From the NCBI GenBank assembly GCA_043812935.1, contig JBDRLO010000038.1:1-42506 (forward strand): a stretch of 42,506 bases of DNA, written 5' to 3'. A model generated the notes under the pieces. The model saw only the letters and a list, made by a program, of their open reading frames with translations. It searched no databases and was not told the DNA's origin. Source of the DNA: JBDRNE01 sp043812935 (lineage in GTDB: Bacteria; Omnitrophota; Gorgyraeia; Tantalellales; Tantalellaceae). Below are positions 16,028 through 24,932 of the stretch, in pieces. How positions within the stretch are numbered: the stretch's first letter is position 1; each line of letters begins with the position of its first letter. A program made the position numbers and the translations under genes.

Positions 16028-16360
16028 ATGTTAAGTTTAGCTTTTGCTCAGACTGGTTCAGCTTCAGCGCCAGGGTCATGTGCTACAAATTCGCTTATGG
16101 GATTAATGCCCATAGCTGTTATTTTTATTATTTTCTATTTTTTGCTTATAAGACCGCAAAAGAAAACTCAGAAGGAACATGCTAAAATGCTTTCAGAACT
16201 TTCAAAGAATGATGAGGTTGTTACGGCAGGCGGAATATATGGGACAGTAGTAAATATTCAAAATGACATAGTGACTTTACGTGTTGATGAGAATGCGCGT
16301 ATAAAAATACAGAAAAGTTCGGTTTCGAAATTAAAAAAACAAAAGAGCTCGGAAAAATAA
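16028..16360 (+). CDS. yajC: Sec translocon accessory protein YajC
   Basis: This 110-residue protein has one transmembrane segment (about 24-42, GLMPIAVIFIIFYFLLIRPQKK) followed by the YajC domain with NDEVVTAGGIYGTVVNIQND and a basic C-terminus. It associates with SecDF in the inner membrane. The ATG at 16028 has GGGAGG five to ten bases upstream; the longer open frame to 15962 overlaps tgt and is rejected. The position just before secDF is the standard arrangement. Confidence 0.96.
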   Translation: MLSLAFAQTGSASAPGSCATNSLMGLMPIAVIFIIFYFLLIRPQKKTQKEHAKMLSELSKNDEVVTAGGIYGTVVNIQNDIVTLRVDENARIKIQKSSVSKLKKQKSSEK

Positions 16361-16362
16361 AA

Positions 16363-16398
16363 AGAACGTTACACATAACACGCAGTATGTAACAGGTT
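16363..16398. repeat. ACGTTACAC-type degenerate repeat
   Basis: ACGTTACACATAACACG followed by TATGTAACAGG belongs to the ACGTGTAAC family seen at 3916 and 30335, in short form. It separates yajC from secDF. Confidence 0.5.
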
Positions 16399-16471
16399 TT
16401 TATCCCTTTGAGGAAAATGGGGGAAGCGTGTAAGATATGAGATTTTAAATTAGAGAAAGGATTTAAAAACT

Positions 16472-18700
16472 ATGTGGAAGAAACTAAAGTGGAAAAGTGT
16501 ACTGGTAGTATTGATTGCGGGTTTAGCTATATGGCTTTCCTATCCTCCGCTTGATCTTCATGATGGTGAGGGGAATTTAACAAAAGAAGGAACCATAAAT
16601 CTGGGTCTTGATTTGCAGGGAGGTATGCATCTTGTCCTGGAAGTGGATACGTCTGAACTTTCTCCTGAGGAAGCGAAAGATGCCCCTGAAAGGGCGCTAG
16701 AGGTTATTCGTAACAGAATTGACCAGTTTGGAGTTATGGAACCGGTTATCCAATTGCAGGGTAAAAACCGTATGCTTATTCAATTGCCGGGAGTCAGCGA
16801 CAGGAAAAGAGCGAAAGAAATCATAGGAAGAACTGCGCATTTGGAATTTAAATTGGTTTCTGATGACCCGGAACTTTTAAAAAAAATAGTTGCCGGAGAA
16901 ACAGTCGAAGGTTATGAGCTGAAAAATATGAAAACCCGTGATGGAAAAACAGAACCTTTAGTTGTTGAATCATCCTCTGTTTTGACGGGAGATATGCTTG
17001 TGAATGCCACTACTGAGTTTAGCCAGCAGGGATTTGGTCAGCCATATGTTTCTTTGGAATTCAATGATAAAGGGGCGGACATATTTGCGCTGGTTACAAG
17101 TAGTAATATCGGCAAACGCCTGGCTATTGTTCTTGATGATGAAGTTTCTACAGCGCCGGTTATAAGAGAAAGAATCCCTTCGGGTAGAGCCCAGATAACG
17201 GGTAATTTTTCACTTCAGGAAGCAAAAGATATTGCTTTGGTGTTAAGGGCAGGAGCTTTGCCCGCGCCTGTTGTAATTATTGAAGAACGCAGCGTTGGGC
17301 CGGCATTAGGAAAAGATTCCGTAAAAAAAGGAATAAACGCAATAATAATAGGCGGGATCTGTGTGTTGGCTTTTATGGCTATATATTACCTTTTGGCTGG
17401 GGTTATCGCTGATTTTGCGCTTATCTTAAACATTTTAATTATTACCGGTGCTTTAGCATATTTTGGTGGAACGTTGACACTGCCGGGCATTGCTGGACTC
17501 CTTCTTACTATTGGTATGTCAGTTGACGCGAATGTTCTTATCTTTGAACGTATAAGAGAAGAGAGCAAGCTTGGGAAATCGTTAAGAGCGGCGATTCATG
17601 CCGGATACGATAAAGCTTTTTGGACTATTTTAGACGCGAATATTACAACATTGATTACAGCCCTTATATTATTTCAGTTTGGGACAGGCCCGGTAAGAGG
17701 ATTCGCGACAACGTTAAGTATCGGTATTTTAGCAAGTATGTTTACCGCGCTTGTAGTTACACGGCTTATACTCGATATTATTACTTTAGCGCGTCCGAAG
17801 ATGACAGTTCTTCCTATGATGAGGTTTTTTTCTCAACCCAATATTCCGTTTGTTAAAATTCGAAAAATAGCGTATGGGGTTTCAATAATAGTTATTATTG
17901 TAGGAATGTTTCTTTTTATACAAAGAAACGAAAAAAACTATGGGATAGATTTCACCGGAGGTACGCTTCAGCAATTTAAATTTACAGAAGTTGTTCCGGT
18001 TCAAAAAGTAAGAAAAATTTTATCTGATATAGGTTTAGGCGAATCGGCAATACAGCAGTTTGGACAAGGGAAAGAAGTTATCATAAGATCATTGAGCGGA
18101 AAAACAGATGAGATAAGCAGCGGCCTTAATAAAGAATTTGGCGAGGGTTCATTTGAAATTATGCGTATAGAAGAAGTTGGCCCGGCTGTGGGCGCTGATC
18201 TCAGGCGAGCGGCAATTAAGGCTCTTATATTCGCTATGATAGGAATCTGTATTTATATTTCCATTCGTTTTGAATTTAGATTTGCGGTTACTGCTATAAT
18301 AGCCTTATTGCATGATGTTCTGGTTTCGCTCGGGATGATAGCATTAACGGGACGGGAGATATCTCTGCCTGTAATTGCCGCGCTTTTGACCATTGTAGGT
18401 TATTCAATAAACGATACAATAGTTTTATTTGACCGAATAAGAGAAGACCGTAAGTTTATGCGCAAATCAAGTCCGGAAGAAATTATTAATACGAGCATTA
18501 ATCAGACCCTTTCGCGTACGGTATTAACGTCACTGACAACTTTATTTGTTGTAATAGCGTTATTTATTTTCGGCGGAAAAGTTATTAATGATTTTGCTTT
18601 TGTGCTTTTGGTTGGTATAGTGGTGGGTACATATTCATCAATATTTATTGCCAGCCCCTTATTAATAGATTGGCACGGTAGAAAAGTGGCAAAAAGGTAA
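16472..18700 (+). CDS. secDF: Fused SecD-SecF protein-export membrane protein
   Basis: This 742-residue protein joins SecD (about 1-450) and SecF (about 460-742) in one chain, as in some bacteria. The SecD part has an N-terminal membrane segment, NLGLDLQGGMHLVLEVD (about 43-59), a periplasmic domain with NRIDQFGVMEPVIQ, and the GMSVDANVLIFERIREE segment in the membrane region. The SecF part begins near IAYGVSIIVIIVGMF, followed by NYGIDFTGGTLQQF and the matching GYSINDTIVLFDRIREDR. Twelve membrane helices are expected. It uses the proton gradient to help pull proteins through SecYEG, which matters here because several very large exported proteins are encoded nearby. The start has GAAAGGA upstream. 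Confidence 0.96.
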   Translation: MWKKLKWKSVLVVLIAGLAIWLSYPPLDLHDGEGNLTKEGTINLGLDLQGGMHLVLEVDTSELSPEEAKDAPERALEVIRNRIDQFGVMEPVIQLQGKNRMLIQLPGVSDRKRAKEIIGRTAHLEFKLVSDDPELLKKIVAGETVEGYELKNMKTRDGKTEPLVVESSSVLTGDMLVNATTEFSQQGFGQPYVSLEFNDKGADIFALVTSSNIGKRLAIVLDDEVSTAPVIRERIPSGRAQITGNFSLQEAKDIALVLRAGALPAPVVIIEERSVGPALGKDSVKKGINAIIIGGICVLAFMAIYYLLAGVIADFALILNILIITGALAYFGGTLTLPGIAGLLLTIGMSVDANVLIFERIREESKLGKSLRAAIHAGYDKAFWTILDANITTLITALILFQFGTGPVRGFATTLSIGILASMFTALVVTRLILDIITLARPKMTVLPMMRFFSQPNIPFVKIRKIAYGVSIIVIIVGMFLFIQRNEKNYGIDFTGGTLQQFKFTEVVPVQKVRKILSDIGLGESAIQQFGQGKEVIIRSLSGKTDEISSGLNKEFGEGSFEIMRIEEVGPAVGADLRRAAIKALIFAMIGICIYISIRFEFRFAVTAIIALLHDVLVSLGMIALTGREISLPVIAALLTIVGYSINDTIVLFDRIREDRKFMRKSSPEEIINTSINQTLSRTVLTSLTTLFVVIALFIFGGKVINDFAFVLLVGIVVGTYSSIFIASPLLIDWHGRKVAKR

Positions 18701-18801
18701 ATGGTGAATGGTAATATCGCAGGGGAGGGTCTTGTGTCCGAAGGAAATCCCGAGTATGCCCGAGGGGCACTCTCTCGCAATAATAGACCGGGAATAGTGA
18801 A

Positions 18802-18823
18802 GGGTGTAGGCATGCCTGCACCC
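18802..18823. repeat. AGGCATGCCT palindrome, copy 1
   Basis: GGGTG T AGGCATGCCT G CACCC is a near-perfect palindrome between secDF and the cation efflux gene. It belongs to the CAGGCATGCCTG family also seen at 33986 and 36722. Confidence 0.65.
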
Positions 18824-18874
18824 TTATTGCAATATTGGCAAAAGTATGATAGAAGATGTATGTAAAAGGTAAGT

Positions 18875-19750
18875 ATGCCTAATAGTTATGAGTGGGGTTA
18901 CCGCGCAGGAGAAAGGAAAGCCTGGCTAGGAATTTTAAGTAATATTTTACTTTTTTTATTAAAATTTTTTGCCGGTATTTTTGGAAAAAGCCAGGCCATG
19001 ATTGCGGACGCGTTTCATACGGCCTCGGATGCTTTAACCAGCATAGGTATTCTGGTCGGATTCAAAATCGCGAAAAAACCCGCTGACGAACATCATCCCT
19101 TCGGCCACGGCCGGGCAGAAAGCATTTCCGCCAAAATAGTGTCTATTATTCTTATTTTAATCGGGCTTGGAATAGCTTATGATTCGGTTAAAATTCTGCT
19201 GTCCGCAGAGGTAAGAAACCCTGGTATTATAACGATTATCGCGGCTTTAATTTCCATTCTAGTTAAAGAGATTACTTATAGGCAGGTTATTTCCACCGCA
19301 AAGAAAATTAAAAGTACTTCATTGATGGCAGATGCCTGGCACCACAGGAGTGATGTGTTTTCTTCTGTTGCGGCGCTTATTGGTATTATCGGAGCAAAAC
19401 TTGGAAAAAGTTTTATGGATCCGTTAGCCGGGATTATAGTGGCGGGATTTATTATTAAAATAGGCGTAGAAACTTTTCACGCGGCGTATGATGAGCTTAT
19501 GGATGCGGCGCCCTCAGAGGAATTTCGAAAGCAAATAGAAACCATAACCGGTTCTATTCAAGACGTTGTTACAATAAAAAAAATAATGTCCAGAAAAACC
19601 GGTATAGAGTTTTTTATTGAAATTACAATAGGTGTTGACGGCGGCAAAACAGTAGAAGAAGGGCATGTTGTAACAGATGTTATTCGAAAAAAAATCTTTG
19701 ACGCAATGCCGAACGTGAGAGATATTATTGTTCATGTTGAGCCGGCGTAG
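18875..19750 (+). CDS. Cation diffusion facilitator family transporter
   Basis: This 291-residue inner-membrane antiporter is of the CDF (ZitB/FieF/MamM-like) type. Both metal-site helices carry the DxxHxxxD pattern: D45, H48, D52 in ADAFHTASD and D153, H156, D160 in ADAWHHRSD, which is the FieF-like arrangement suited to Zn, Fe or Mn. HHPFGHGR (73-80) is the family loop. The C-terminal cytosolic ferredoxin-like domain (about 205-291) ends in MPNVRDIIVHVEPA. AAGGT lies ahead of the ATG. It is not linked to any metal regulator here, so the metal is uncertain. Confidence 0.93.
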   Translation: MPNSYEWGYRAGERKAWLGILSNILLFLLKFFAGIFGKSQAMIADAFHTASDALTSIGILVGFKIAKKPADEHHPFGHGRAESISAKIVSIILILIGLGIAYDSVKILLSAEVRNPGIITIIAALISILVKEITYRQVISTAKKIKSTSLMADAWHHRSDVFSSVAALIGIIGAKLGKSFMDPLAGIIVAGFIIKIGVETFHAAYDELMDAAPSEEFRKQIETITGSIQDVVTIKKIMSRKTGIEFFIEITIGVDGGKTVEEGHVVTDVIRKKIFDAMPNVRDIIVHVEPA

Positions 19751-19752
19751 AT

Positions 19753-19773
19753 TGGTTAGCCGGTTAACCGGTT
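19753..19773. repeat. GGTTAGCC-family octamers after the cation efflux gene
   Basis: GGTTAGCC GGTTAACC GGTT begins two bases after the TAG stop codon with the lead-in ATT. It is another copy of the octamer family at a gene 3' end. Confidence 0.85.
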
Positions 19774-19815
19774 TGTTGTGCGGCTGAAAAAAGGTAGTGA
19801 GTTTTTATAAATGTA

Positions 19816-19843
19816 GGGGCAGGGTTGCCCTGCCCTGTTTTTT
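19816..19843 (+). terminator. Strong intrinsic terminator ahead of recJ
   Basis: GGGCAGGG, TTG loop, CCCTGCCC, then TGTTTTTT. It is preceded by TGTAG like the other family hairpins. It lies only 19 bases before the recJ start codon, so any transcript from upstream must pass it to express recJ, and there is little room for a separate promoter after it. Confidence 0.8.
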
Positions 19844-19861
19844 GGGAAAGGGAAACAAGCA

Positions 19862-21544
19862 GTGAATCAAAAAATATGGAAAGTATGTGATTTTAATCCG
19901 CGTCTTCAGCAGGTTCTTAGCTCTGAGCTGGGAATTTCTGCGATATTTGCGCAGCTTTTAGTTAACAGAGGTATTCGAACTCCGGAACAGGCGCAGATGT
20001 TTCTTTTTGGGGATATTTCTTCTTGCGCTGATTCTTTCCGTATGAAGGATATGCTCCGGGCTGTTAAACGGATAAAAAAAGCTGTTGAAACAAAAGAAAA
20101 GATCTTAATATATGGTGACTATGATGTTGATGGTTTAACTTCTGCCGCACTTCTTTCTGAAATTCTTGGATATATGGGTGCCAAATATGAAACGTTTATT
20201 CCAAATCGCCTTGAAGAAGGTTACGGTCTTGACGTGAATGCCGTAAAACAGTTTGCCGCTAAAGGTATTAGCTTAATAATTACTGTGGATTGCGGGATTA
20301 ATTCAGTTGATGAAATAGAATGCGCTAATAGTTTTGGGATTGAGGTTATTGTTACTGATCATCATGAGATCAGAGGTGAACGTCCCGATGCGTATGCCAT
20401 GATTAATCCGCATCAGAGTGATTGTGACTATCCTTTTGAACAATTAGCCGGAGTAGGAGTAGTTTATAAACTTGCCCGCGCTTTAATGGAAGGAAAAGAA
20501 GACGCTGTTGATAAGCATCTTGATCTTGTTGCTTTGGGTACGGTCGCGGATATAGTGCCTTTAATCGGAGAAAATCGTGTGTTAGCTAAAAACGGACTTA
20601 AATGTTTAAGAAGAACGCGGAAACCAGGATTGCAGGCATTGATGGATGTGGCAGGAGTTGATCCTGAAAAACTTGGGTTTAGGCACATTGGGTTTGCTTT
20701 GGCTCCGCGGATAAACGCAATGGGACGTATTGGTTCAGCTGAAATTGCATTAGAGCTTTTAATGTGCAGGGACCCGGATAGAGCGTGTTATTTGGCGAAA
20801 GTATTGGACAAAGAGAATAAAAACCGCCAAAACATTGAGAAAAAAGTTTTAGAACACGCGCTAAAAAAAACTGAAACAGAACTGGATTTACAAAAAGAAA
20901 AAATTATTGTTTTAGCGGAGGAGAATTGGCATGTTGGAGTTATTGGCATAGTTGCTTCCAGGTTAACGGAAGAATATAAACGTCCGGCTATTTTGATATC
21001 TTTAGATGGGGATAAAGGTAAGGGTTCCGGAAGAGGAGTAAAAGGGTTTAATCTGTTTGAAGCAGTAAGCCGCGCAGGAGATCACTTAATAAATTTTGGA
21101 GGGCACAAAGCTGCTTGCGGGATAAGAATTGAAAGGGATAAAGTGGATATGTTCAGGCAAAGTTTAAATAGTGCTCAATATTTTGAACGGGATGACATGA
21201 CTCCTGAATTAATGGTAGATTTTAATGTACCGTTTTCATATGTGGGGCCTAAATTAATTAATGAACTTGAAAATCTTATGCCATATGGACCGGGTAATAA
21301 TGAACCCGTGTTTTCAACTACCGGTATAATTGTAAAAAATACGCCAAGAAATATTGGCAAAAACGGTTATAAGTTTTTAACAAAATGTGGGAATTTAACG
21401 TATGAAGCAATAACATTTAAGAAAAATGAATTCCTGCGTCCAAAAGCAGGTGATACTATAAATCTTGCCTATACACCGTCAATAAATACTTGGGGAGGAT
21501 ATGATTCTATCCAGTTAAATATTCGGGACCTCCATATCTGCTGA
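19862..21544 (+). CDS. recJ: Single-stranded-DNA exonuclease RecJ
   Basis: This 560-residue DHH-family 5'-3' exonuclease has DYDVDG (86-91), DCG (143-145), DHH (166-168), the ARINAMGRIGSA linker motif near 279, and the DHHA1 domain with SGRGVKGFNLFEA and FGGHKAACG near 390-425. A C-terminal OB-like domain (about 450-560) includes MPYGPGNNEPVF. It works in RecF-pathway repair and base-excision repair, fitting the neighbouring ruvABC, recG and recN. The start is GTG with only a weak AAAGGG upstream, immediately behind a strong terminator hairpin. Confidence 0.96.
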   Translation: MNQKIWKVCDFNPRLQQVLSSELGISAIFAQLLVNRGIRTPEQAQMFLFGDISSCADSFRMKDMLRAVKRIKKAVETKEKILIYGDYDVDGLTSAALLSEILGYMGAKYETFIPNRLEEGYGLDVNAVKQFAAKGISLIITVDCGINSVDEIECANSFGIEVIVTDHHEIRGERPDAYAMINPHQSDCDYPFEQLAGVGVVYKLARALMEGKEDAVDKHLDLVALGTVADIVPLIGENRVLAKNGLKCLRRTRKPGLQALMDVAGVDPEKLGFRHIGFALAPRINAMGRIGSAEIALELLMCRDPDRACYLAKVLDKENKNRQNIEKKVLEHALKKTETELDLQKEKIIVLAEENWHVGVIGIVASRLTEEYKRPAILISLDGDKGKGSGRGVKGFNLFEAVSRAGDHLINFGGHKAACGIRIERDKVDMFRQSLNSAQYFERDDMTPELMVDFNVPFSYVGPKLINELENLMPYGPGNNEPVFSTTGIIVKNTPRNIGKNGYKFLTKCGNLTYEAITFKKNEFLRPKAGDTINLAYTPSINTWGGYDSIQLNIRDLHIC

Positions 21545-21653
21545 CAAGCATATCTTTGTAAATCCTTTGTTTATAATCATTTATAGTGCGAATAAGAGGG
21601 ATTATTGTTCAATGTTTTGACGAATAGTATGCATAGGACTATTTTGATATAGG

Positions 21654-21776
21654 CGAATACTTAAGCTTGAAATGTTAGCCAAGCAAAAGTTGCCTATTGT
21701 TCTTGTCTTTCAGGCCCTACTTTGACATAATAAAAAGTTAAGGAAACGTTAGGAGTGCAAATACTCAAAAGTATTT
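21654..21776 (+). promoter_or_regulatory. Structured leader of the second giant secreted protein
   Basis: ATAGGC pairs with GCCTAT around an inner GCTTG/CAAGC helix in the 21654-21705 region. Closer to the gene, AAATACT (21759-21765) and AGTATTT (21770-21776) form a perfect 7-bp hairpin between the TAGGAG ribosome-binding site (21750-21755) and the ATG at 21780. Without the hairpin the spacing of about 24 bases would be too long; folding would bring the two together. Confidence 0.45.
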
Positions 21777-21779
21777 ATA

Positions 21780-24440
21780 ATGACAATGCGAATACGATTT
21801 AAAAACTATAGTTTATTAATAATCAAAATAACACTTGTCTTTGACCTGTTTTTTTCTTCAACAATAAACGTGCAGGGGGAGTCTTTTTGTGATAATCTTT
21901 CCCCGGGATTTGTTTCTTCTGAAGAAAAAATGACTTATGGCGATTTTGTATTTTCAGAATCGGTTTTCTCAGATACGTATTTTTTGTATTTTGCACTATT
22001 AACGCATAAAACTATTATCAAAGATAAACAGAACTTGGAGTATTTATTAAATAAGCTGAATAGTTTTAAATTTTGGGAAAACTTTAAGTATAAAAAATAT
22101 CTTACAAAAAACTTTGTTTTCATTGAAAACAATATAGTTTCTATCAAGTTTAAAGATAATTCTTTGGTTCGAGTTATTCCAGCGTATGGACATAATATTA
22201 ATATAAATAACGGGACAATAGAAGATAATATTGTCCCCGAGTTTTTTTATGCAGCCCCCAATTATATTATCCAATATTTGCCAAAATCAGCAGAAAATCC
22301 GCAAATAAAACTTTACTCTGATAATATAAAGCATATGACAGGTTTTGGCCCTGAATTGAGTTATTCTGCGTTAAATATTTTAGATGAGGTAAGCGGACTT
22401 TATATTACGGTTGAAAAAGGCAATGATTTGAATGTCAATAAAGATTCCCAGTTTGTTTGTAAGGTTGAACCAGGCGCGCCTGAAAGAGCGAGAGAACTTG
22501 TGGATCTGCTTAATCAGGGGCTTATATCCCTGAATAATATATCCGCGGAAAAAGATAAAGAGGTAGAGAGAATAATCACAAACATGAAACGCAATGTTGG
22601 TACTAATAGGATTTATGTGTATGTTTCGGATAATTTAAATGCGGATTCAGCCTATTATGAAAGTAATGGTTTACAGGCAATAGTATTCAACCGGCATTTT
22701 TTAGATTTTTTATATGAAAAATGGGATTCTAATCATAATAAACCTCCTGTTCCGAAAAGTAAGAAAGGAAGGGAGAAATATCATGAAGAACAAATGGAGA
22801 ATATTGCAAAACAACTTGGTGCTATGATTATGCTTACGGAAAGGCTTTTTCATGAAATAGATCACGATGAAGACGAGGTGGAGCAGATATTGAAAAATAG
22901 ATTATATTATATGGCCTGTTTAAAAAAGGTTCCGAGCAGATTAGCAATGATAAAAAAGAACGTTTTTTCTGAAATTCAAATTAATCGAAACCGAACGAAA
23001 GAGAAAGTAGTCGTTGGTGAATATTTTGGGACAAATGATTATTTCCGGATGATACATGAGATTTCGAAAATGTCAGATATGGATGAAATACGAGTAAAAA
23101 TAAAAAAATATTTAGAAGAAATTAATCGCAAATGTTCCAGTCAAGAAGCGCTTAATTTCACTACATCTCAAAGTACACATCTAAAAAAGATATTATTAAA
23201 TCATAACATAGAAGATGATCTGTTTGGTGAAAAGATATTCGGTATGAAGTTTTCGGAATTTTTTAGACTGCATGGGCTTTTTGCAGATGTTCCGCATAAA
23301 AGGTTAGAAATTTCGAAAATGCAGAAAATTTACATAGATAAACTTTTAAAAAGAAGAGTTAATAAAATTTGCAAAGAAATATTAAAAATCGCCGAAAAAT
23401 ATGGTTATAGAAAAAAAGCTGAAGATTGGATTAGTGTTTTGAATAAAAAAGATAAACAAAGTCTTTATCCTGTTATTTTATGGGCGGTAAGGTTGATCTA
23501 TCCGCAAAATCTCAGCATTACAGAAGGTAAACTTTTTAATAAAATACATTATGAAGGCCTTAATTTGCTGACAGTTCCGATATTTCCTGTGAATGCTGCG
23601 GAACAGATAGATTGGGAGATGTTTGATTCGTGGGCATATAAATCCGGTTGGGGGGCTGGTACATGGCGTAAGCCTCCGGACAAATATTATTACAAAAAGA
23701 AGATATCTTTATATGAATTTATTTCAAGTCGAGATTGTTTTAAAGATGATGAACATAGTGACTTTTTTGTTGAAAATGTAAAAAAATCAAAAATTGATAA
23801 CCAAAAAAATGAAGAAAAAACAAAGAACAAACAAAAAACACTTTCAAAGACAGTACGCGAAGTGAAAAATGAAATTGATATAATGCATTCTTTAGCTGTT
23901 CAAATTGACCAGTCTAAAACCATTGGCAAAATAACACATATACTGATTGATGAAAAAATACCCGCTTTGACACAAAGTGAAATAATTACTTTAGTGAATA
24001 AGAATTCACGGGATAAATTAGTTTCAGAAAAGATATTTTTTATTGATGTAAACAAAATTGAAGCATATGCCGTGGAAAATAATTGTACTAATGAAAATAC
24101 TGTAGTTTTCATGAACGAATCTTCTTTTCAGGAAGGAGTGAGTTTAAATTTTGAAGGAAGAATAGTAACAATTGAGCAGCAAGGTGTTCCTGACTTTGTA
24201 AATCTTACGGGGTTAATTGCTTTGGCGCGTGCGATTATTAATAAGGACAGCAAGGTTTTTCTTGAAGCATATCAGACGCTTACTAATAAGCCTTTTGAAT
24301 TGGTTGAAAAGCTGCTGGAAGAAGGGTTTTCATGTTTACCGAAAATTATAAGTTTAATATTGCCGCGGGCTGGACAAGTTGGGATTAATGACCAGCCAAT
24401 GTGTAATAAGCTTTTAAGGGAAAGTTTAAAGTCCTTATAA
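21780..24440 (+). CDS. Giant secreted HExxH protein
   Basis: I do not recognise a named family for this 886-residue protein. Residues 1-36 look like a signal peptide (basic start, then IIKITLVFDLFFSSTINV), followed by DNLSPGF, comparable with NTLAAPNF in the 39285 protein. Residues 340-375 contain LFHEIDHDEDE with HEIDH at 358-362, a gluzincin-like HExxH with acidic residues close behind. The middle is helical and charged; residues around 620 have a Trp-rich segment (WEMFDSWAYKSGWGAGTWR). About 660-700 is a Lys-rich linker. The last 210 residues resemble the C-terminal module of the proteins ending at 1433 and 14005 (ILPRAGQV near the end). It could be a metallopeptidase or a degenerate relative. 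It is AT-richer than its neighbours and shares a terminator with convergent rpmB. Confidence 0.7.
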   Translation: MTMRIRFKNYSLLIIKITLVFDLFFSSTINVQGESFCDNLSPGFVSSEEKMTYGDFVFSESVFSDTYFLYFALLTHKTIIKDKQNLEYLLNKLNSFKFWENFKYKKYLTKNFVFIENNIVSIKFKDNSLVRVIPAYGHNININNGTIEDNIVPEFFYAAPNYIIQYLPKSAENPQIKLYSDNIKHMTGFGPELSYSALNILDEVSGLYITVEKGNDLNVNKDSQFVCKVEPGAPERARELVDLLNQGLISLNNISAEKDKEVERIITNMKRNVGTNRIYVYVSDNLNADSAYYESNGLQAIVFNRHFLDFLYEKWDSNHNKPPVPKSKKGREKYHEEQMENIAKQLGAMIMLTERLFHEIDHDEDEVEQILKNRLYYMACLKKVPSRLAMIKKNVFSEIQINRNRTKEKVVVGEYFGTNDYFRMIHEISKMSDMDEIRVKIKKYLEEINRKCSSQEALNFTTSQSTHLKKILLNHNIEDDLFGEKIFGMKFSEFFRLHGLFADVPHKRLEISKMQKIYIDKLLKRRVNKICKEILKIAEKYGYRKKAEDWISVLNKKDKQSLYPVILWAVRLIYPQNLSITEGKLFNKIHYEGLNLLTVPIFPVNAAEQIDWEMFDSWAYKSGWGAGTWRKPPDKYYYKKKISLYEFISSRDCFKDDEHSDFFVENVKKSKIDNQKNEEKTKNKQKTLSKTVREVKNEIDIMHSLAVQIDQSKTIGKITHILIDEKIPALTQSEIITLVNKNSRDKLVSEKIFFIDVNKIEAYAVENNCTNENTVVFMNESSFQEGVSLNFEGRIVTIEQQGVPDFVNLTGLIALARAIINKDSKVFLEAYQTLTNKPFELVEKLLEEGFSCLPKIISLILPRAGQVGINDQPMCNKLLRESLKSL

Positions 24441-24468
24441 GGTTATGTTTTTTTACCATGCAGAAAAT

Positions 24469-24505
24469 AAAAACCCCGGTTATATTGACCGGGGTTTTTA
24501 TTTTC
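24469..24505. terminator. Bidirectional terminator between the giant protein gene and rpmB
   Basis: AAAACCCCGGT and ACCGGGGTTTT pair around TATATTG, with TTTTTATTTTC on the plus side and A/T-rich sequence on the other. It can end both the plus-strand giant gene and minus-strand rpmB. Confidence 0.9.
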
Positions 24506-24520
24506 TTGGAGCAAGCTAAA

Positions 24521-24751
24521 TTATACTGCTTTTTTTATTTTACCTGCTTTAAGGCATTTTGCGCAAACTTTAACTTTTTTCTTTTTACCGTCAATTAAAG
24601 CATGGGCTGTCTGAATATTTGGGCTAAAACGCCTTAAAGTAGTGCCAGTTATCCTTTGGCCTACTCCGCCCTTGCTTTTTGCCATACCTCTTCGGCTTAT
24701 TGATTTGCCGCTTACAGGTTTTTTCCCGCATATAAAACATTCTCTTGCCAT
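24521..24751 (-). CDS. rpmB: 50S ribosomal protein L28
   Basis: This 76-residue protein starts MARECFICGKKPVSG, with the L28 core GGVGQRITGTTLRRFSPNIQ and a second cysteine pair CAKCLKAGKI. The two CxxC pairs mark the zinc-binding form. The ATG at 24751 is chosen because AGAGGTGA lies eight bases upstream; the GTG twelve bases earlier is part of that site. It is the only minus-strand gene in the first 36 kb and is divergent from recG. Confidence 0.95.
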   Translation of the reverse strand: MARECFICGKKPVSGKSISRRGMAKSKGGVGQRITGTTLRRFSPNIQTAHALIDGKKKKVKVCAKCLKAGKIKKAV

Positions 24752-24807
24752 AATATGGATCACCTCTGCTTTTAATCTTTATTTAGTATGTAATTACTAA
24801 GATACGC

Positions 24808-24836
24808 TTGCTATATTAAAGCGTTTCTCCTATAAT
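24808..24836 (+). promoter_or_regulatory. Promoter for recG
   Basis: TTGCTA (24808-24813), a 17-base spacer and TATAAT (24831-24836) lie about 95 bases before the recG start and divergent from rpmB. Confidence 0.7.
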
Positions 24837-24932
24837 CTAAGTTATGCCTGTTCTGACTTCGGAATAAAATCTAAAAATGCCGGCGCATAATAAGGCCAAT
24901 AAGCATTGAATATTAACATAATAAGGGATTTT

